Source: an uncultured Selenomonadales bacterium (GTDB taxonomy: Bacteria > Bacillota > Negativicutes > Selenomonadales > Selenomonadaceae). Taken from it: a stretch of 8,010 nt of DNA. Location: NCBI GenBank assembly GCA_946403735.1, contig CAMJAZ010000054.1, positions 1 to 8,010 on the forward strand. The letters are read 5' to 3'. The stretch's first letter is position 1. The number at the start of each line of letters is the position of its first letter. The notes under the pieces were generated by a model. That model ran no database searches, was not told where the DNA came from, and worked only from the letters and a program-made list of their open reading frames with translations. Shown piece by piece: positions 4,850 to 8,010 of the stretch. The position numbers and the translations under genes were made by a program.

Positions 4850-6382
4850 TCAAAAAATATTTAGCAATATCGCCGTCAAAATTACGACGATGAAAACCAT
4901 ACAGCCGCTGGAATTACTCTGCGCGGAATAGGAACTTTGAGAAGAATTATTTTGTACGGAAGATGAAATTTGTGACAAATATTTTTTAGAGTTATTTATA
5001 TTATTCTTTACTGTCGACAAAAATTCTAAATCGTTAGATCTGTCGGCAAAGGGTAAAGCTTTTTCAAAATATTTTAGCGCCAAATCAAAACGGTTAGCGT
5101 ATGCCAAGCCCATCCCCACTTGATTATAAATATCCGCCACGTATCTATTGCCTAACACTCTTTCTTCGGCGTCAAAATTTGTAGTGTTAATCGTATTTGC
5201 CATTGACGCAACAGAACTTTCATATTGCGGTATAAATTCGTTGTAGACTCTAAAATTGTAATTTTCAAAGCCACGTTCAAGACGAAATCGACTGCGAACA
5301 GCATCATCAATTTGCTTTAATTCTTCCATTAGGTTGACAAATTCGCGCTCGTGCCGAAATTCGTTAAGCTTTTTAATATCTTCGTCAGCTACGTTGCGCA
5401 ATTCTTTAACGTGGCTAAAATAGTTTGCCAACATTTTAAAAATTTGTAGCGAATCTTCAAGTAAACTTTTTTCATTGTACAAATCAATGGCAACGCTACG
5501 CACATCATAAAAAATACGTTCTACAATTTCTGCCGCTTTTTCGTCATTTTTAGTTAAACTGGTGAAGGTACGCAATTCATTTTCCAAACGTTGTATGTCA
5601 TTTCGACTTTGATTTTTTTTCAGCTTATCGACTAATGAAACAATTCTTTTAAAGCTATTTTTTTTTAATCTATCAAAGACTTGTTTAGCATTATTTATCT
5701 GTATCTCTTGCAAAATTTTAATATCTTCGTCAGCTTTATCTTTAACTTTTTTAATATGGCTGAAACATTGCGCTAAAACTTTTGTAATACGTAGCGGCTC
5801 ATCAACTAAATTTTTTTCCTGGTGTAAATCAATAATGGCGTTTCGTATGGCAATGAAAAAATCTTCAGCTAAAGCTGCTTCATCTTCTGCGCCTTTTATA
5901 AATTCGGCGTAAGATTGAATTTCGCTTTCTAGCCGTCTTAAAGCGCGTTCGCTATAATCATTTTTAAGATTTTCCGCCAGCTCAATGACAATTTGTCCAC
6001 GATCAATAAATTTTTGTACCGTAGAGCGTTCCTGCTGAATATCTTCCAAATCTTTAACATCTTTGTCAGCGCGATTTTTAAACTCCTCAATGTGGCTGAA
6101 ATGTTGAGCTAAAATTTTTGCCAAACGTAGCGGCTCATCAACTAAATCTTTTTCCTTGTACCAATCAAAAAGAATCCCGCGCAGATGATAGAAAACTTTT
6201 TCAGCGTAATTTTCTTTTATGTTCGTGCCAAAATTAATTACCTTGTCAAGCGGCTTGAGTATCGCGATTAACTCACGCAATGGCACTTCAAGCTTTTTAA
6301 AATTATTGTCACTGGGCGTTCCTTCCAACTCTTTAGCGGCGTCGGCAACTTTTCCTAGCAGTTCATCAATACGCGCGTCCAT
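4850..6382 (-). CDS. Tail-anchored protein with three ~113-residue repeats and a TPR-like motif
   Basis: Family not recognised. From the ATG at 6382 it has 510 residues. Three related, helix-rich repeats occupy about 38-115, 150-227 and 265-342; each carries an E-K-(D/N/S)-L-(V/L) segment, then L-A-x-x-F-S-H and A-D-(K/E)-D-(V/I)-K. The conserved Ser-His pairs are 112 and 115 residues apart. Next come a region rich in charged residues, a TPR-like helix pair (about 418-451, YNQVGMGLAYANRFDLALKY) and a Ser/Asn/Gln-rich linker (about 471-493). The last 17 residues are a hydrophobic segment running to the very C-terminus, as in tail-anchored membrane proteins, so the bulk should face the cytoplasm. 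It is the last gene of the Hsp70-like module and overlaps the J-like gene by 17 nt. A TTG at 6421 would give 523 residues but has no ribosome site. A scaffold or client-capture role at the membrane is inference. Confidence 0.85.
   Translation of the reverse strand: MDARIDELLGKVADAAKELEGTPSDNNFKKLEVPLRELIAILKPLDKVINFGTNIKENYAEKVFYHLRGILFDWYKEKDLVDEPLRLAKILAQHFSHIEEFKNRADKDVKDLEDIQQERSTVQKFIDRGQIVIELAENLKNDYSERALRRLESEIQSYAEFIKGAEDEAALAEDFFIAIRNAIIDLHQEKNLVDEPLRITKVLAQCFSHIKKVKDKADEDIKILQEIQINNAKQVFDRLKKNSFKRIVSLVDKLKKNQSRNDIQRLENELRTFTSLTKNDEKAAEIVERIFYDVRSVAIDLYNEKSLLEDSLQIFKMLANYFSHVKELRNVADEDIKKLNEFRHEREFVNLMEELKQIDDAVRSRFRLERGFENYNFRVYNEFIPQYESSVASMANTINTTNFDAEERVLGNRYVADIYNQVGMGLAYANRFDLALKYFEKALPFADRSNDLEFLSTVKNNINNSKKYLSQISSSVQNNSSQSSYSAQSNSSGCMVFIVVILTAILLNIF
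5357..6271 (-). repeat. Three tandem coding repeats, ~340 bp period
   Basis: The three protein repeats map to about 6271-6038, 5935-5702 and 5590-5357. Repeats 1 and 2 are still similar as DNA: the 23 bases at 5789-5811 are identical to those at 6125-6147, exactly 336 bp apart. Repeat 3 has diverged more (ADEDIK and FSH kept, VDEP changed to LEDS). The pattern suggests successive in-frame duplication, the 1/2 pair being the most recent or kept alike by conversion. Confidence 0.8.
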
Positions 6383-7013
6383 GCCGATAGCGTAAACTTT
6401 CGTGAAAAAAATCTTCGACAACCGCAGGGCACTTTTTCGCCGCCAAAATTAAGTCTGCCAAGTTGTTAGTAAGTTGAACAAATTTATCACGGCTAAATTT
6501 TTTTACCTTGAATTGAAAAGCGCGTCGAATTTCTTCACGAATTTCTTTCAGTTCAGACTTTATATCAGCAGTATCACGTACTGGCGGGAAGTCCGATTGT
6601 TCGCGACCTTCATTGACGTAGGATAAAATTTCATCAACATCTTGCCGTTCATACAAAGCGCCGAGCAACATAATTGTTTCAACGTCCAAGTCTTGATATT
6701 CCAGCGCGTAAACGTTGAAGTTCAATTCAGCAAGCGTACAGAAAAATCTTTTTGCGTAGTAAGCTTGATTATTCAAACGGTCGACAATTTCTTCTTCCTG
6801 CGCGGCGGAACAACCAATGAACCAGCGCATTTCAGCGGCAATACGTTTTTTAGGACTTGTCAGCATAGTTGCCGCCCGTTCGTACTGTTCGCCGTTGTCA
6901 TCGTCATCAAAAAAAGTTTTATCCTCTGCCGCCTGCTGAATTGTATTTTTATCGTCGTAAATTGAAACGTCGAGAATGTAAAATGGATTTTCTTTAAGTT
7001 GCAAGAGAATCAC
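6366..7013 (-). CDS. J-domain-like protein lacking HPD, probable partner of the Hsp70-like protein
   Basis: A 215-residue protein whose N-terminus has the outline of a J domain: NPFYILDVS (9-17, helix I), a helix about 22-33, an acidic FFDDDD loop where HPD would sit, then ERAATMLTSPKKRIAAEMRW (45-64), which parallels the canonical LSDPKKRAEYD end of helix III. HPD, needed by ordinary J proteins to stimulate Hsp70 ATPase, is absent. The rest is helical and of unknown family; residues about 176-206 resemble the first half of the repeat in the next gene. The GTG at 7013 overlaps the Hsp70-like TGA as GTGA, indicating translational coupling. An alternative TTG at 7004, with AGGGTG 8 nt ahead, would remove three residues. 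A T7 run (6405-6411) lies in the overlap with the next frame. Co-chaperone role is inferred from context and fold resemblance. Confidence 0.75.
   Translation of the reverse strand: MILLQLKENPFYILDVSIYDDKNTIQQAAEDKTFFDDDDNGEQYERAATMLTSPKKRIAAEMRWFIGCSAAQEEEIVDRLNNQAYYAKRFFCTLAELNFNVYALEYQDLDVETIMLLGALYERQDVDEILSYVNEGREQSDFPPVRDTADIKSELKEIREEIRRAFQFKVKKFSRDKFVQLTNNLADLILAAKKCPAVVEDFFHESLRYRHGRAY
6405..6411 (-). other. T7 homopolymer where two reading frames overlap
   Basis: Seven T on the coding strand encode Phe202-Phe203 of the J-like protein and end in Phe-Phe in the next frame too. Loss of one T, or a +1 slip, would join residues 1-203 of the J-like protein to the repeat protein and give one product of about 720 residues. 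It may be only a chance homopolymer. Confidence 0.4.
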
Positions 7014-8010
7014 ACCCTAAAGATATTGACTGCAGAATCATCGTTGTTTGAAATGTCATGCAGACGGTAAAGCACATCTAAAATTTTGCGTAAGGCGTCG
7101 AAATTTTCTTCAGCTATTGCCTTGTTGCCCAAAAGTTTCAAGCGCTCAAAATAATCACGGTCGAGATATTCATTTGGATTTTTAGTAAGGCGTTCAAAGT
7201 CATAGATGAGAAATTCTTCATCTTTAGCAAGCACATCATAATTTTTGTAGCGAATCTGCGCTAAAGCATCTTCAAAGGCAGTTTTTTCATCAGTACCAAT
7301 TAAACTTCTTGCCTTAGCAAAAAGTTTTTCGTAGTCTTTAACATCAGCAGGCGAGGCAAACTGTTTGACCGTGTCATTGAAAAATTCAATCATATGATTA
7401 ACTTCGTAGGCTTGAACCAATGCCAAATTATTTTTACGGATGGTGTCCAAAGTTTTTTTGACGTTCTGCAAGTTTTCATTCAAATGCAAAATTTGTTCCT
7501 TGTCGTAGTCTGAATGATTAGCAGTTATCACGGTGCTAACGACTTCGCTAGCTTGACGAAGTTTTTCATAGTCTTCCCCTTCATCAAGAGCGCTACCAAG
7601 TTTTCTTATGCGGTAAATGACTTCCTGCCCGTCTTGATTTAACTTTTCAAGCATTTCAGCGCTATCAAGTTTGCCGTCGTCAGCAACATAATAATTTATA
7701 TCGTTGTTAAAAGATTCGCCAATCGACGGAATTTCAATTTCAACTTTGATACTGCCAGCGTCGTTAATGGAATAGTTGCAGATAATTTCTGCGCCTTCAA
7801 TAATTTTTCCAAAGTCAAATTCGTAGCCAAAAACTTTTATATTGCCAATGAAACGGTTGAACGTGACGGGCTCTTCAATTTCGCCCTCCCAAAGTTTGAA
7901 GTTGAGGGAAGAATTTGAACCAGCTTTGAGTTCTTGTCCAGCGTGAAGAGTAATTTTGCCTTTAGCAGGAAGTTGATCGCCTTGACGAACTAAGTACACA
8001 AGCTCTGTTT
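7010..8010 (-). CDS. Hsp70/DnaK-like chaperone, C-terminal part (partial at right edge)
   Basis: The frame is open to the window edge; 332 residues are visible and the ATPase domain should lie beyond 8010. A GTG at 7999 lies inside the domain and is not the true start. Visible residues 1-105 match a substrate-binding beta domain: YLVRQGDQLPAKG (5-17) corresponds to the IERNTxIPTKK strand of DnaK, SLNFKLWEGE (34-43) to the strand before NRFIG (51-55), and SINDAGSIKVEI (80-91) to the DxNGIxxV strand. From about residue 115 it is helical and charged, longer than the usual lid, and it ends in NIFRV with no acidic EEVD-like tail. The substitutions are many, so it is a divergent paralogue and not housekeeping DnaK. 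Its TGA overlaps the GTG of the J-like gene. Such a protein would bind and release unfolded or assembling client proteins in an ATP cycle. Confidence 0.85.
   Translation of the reverse strand, partial: TELVYLVRQGDQLPAKGKITLHAGQELKAGSNSSLNFKLWEGEIEEPVTFNRFIGNIKVFGYEFDFGKIIEGAEIICNYSINDAGSIKVEIEIPSIGESFNNDINYYVADDGKLDSAEMLEKLNQDGQEVIYRIRKLGSALDEGEDYEKLRQASEVVSTVITANHSDYDKEQILHLNENLQNVKKTLDTIRKNNLALVQAYEVNHMIEFFNDTVKQFASPADVKDYEKLFAKARSLIGTDEKTAFEDALAQIRYKNYDVLAKDEEFLIYDFERLTKNPNEYLDRDYFERLKLLGNKAIAEENFDALRKILDVLYRLHDISNNDDSAVNIFRV

Noticed and set aside
4834..4893. 20-codon + strand frame starting with TTG after the AAGGAGG site
   Set aside because: The spacing of 13 nt is too long, and the frame is short and antisense to the C-terminal anchor of the neighbouring gene. 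Kept only as context for the orphan ribosome site.
6642..6965. Plus-strand open frame of 107 codons opposite the J-like gene
   Set aside because: It is antisense to a gene supported by overlaps and fold resemblance, and its composition gives no coherent domain.
7010..7999. Complete gene starting at the GTG at 7999
   Set aside because: The frame is open upstream to the window edge and the GTG falls within a substrate-binding strand of the Hsp70-like domain, so the gene is partial here.
4850..8010. The chaperone module as an antiphage defence system
   Set aside because: No nuclease, NADase, toxin or other effector domain is visible in the three genes, and no mobile element flanks them, so chaperone assembly is the better-supported reading.

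Overview
The window reads as chromosomal DNA of an anaerobic, A+T-rich Bacillota-type bacterium. The evidence is dense gene packing, strong GGAGG ribosome binding sites, some TTG and GTG starts, and maturation genes for a [NiFe] hydrogenase. The general style fits the Negativicutes (Selenomonas/Phascolarctobacterium-like), but that placement is an impression and not a proof.

Left block, 1-2960, + strand: a 200-bp leader, then folD (one-carbon metabolism), a four-helix membrane metallophosphoesterase and hypB (nickel-insertion GTPase). The intergenic gaps are 35 and 18 bp, so this is probably one operon. Middle block, 2990-3921, - strand: a hydrogenase maturation protease (hyaD/hybD type) is translationally coupled by an ATGA overlap to queF (queuosine precursor reductase). 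It converges with hypB, so two hydrogenase-maturation genes lie on opposite strands with no structural hydrogenase gene in view. A divergent phosphorylase of the MTAP/PNP family (4010-4831, +) starts across a compact region that holds two opposing, overlapping promoters.

Right block, 4850-8010, - strand: a tightly coupled three-gene module. It begins off the right edge with an Hsp70/DnaK-like protein, of which only the substrate-binding domain and helical C-terminus are visible. Next is a small protein with a J-domain-like N-terminus that lacks the HPD motif. Last is a protein with three ~113-residue repeats, a TPR-like helix pair, a Ser/Asn/Gln linker and a C-terminal membrane anchor. It looks like a dedicated Hsp70 machine with its own co-chaperone and a membrane scaffold, and it is the most unusual part of the window.

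Four gaps in the left and middle blocks carry degenerate tandem repeats with a 7-bp period. Two of these tracts run into the ends of folD and hypB and supply their last codons and stop codons. I saw no rRNA, tRNA, CRISPR array, insertion sequence or convincing Rho-independent terminator.
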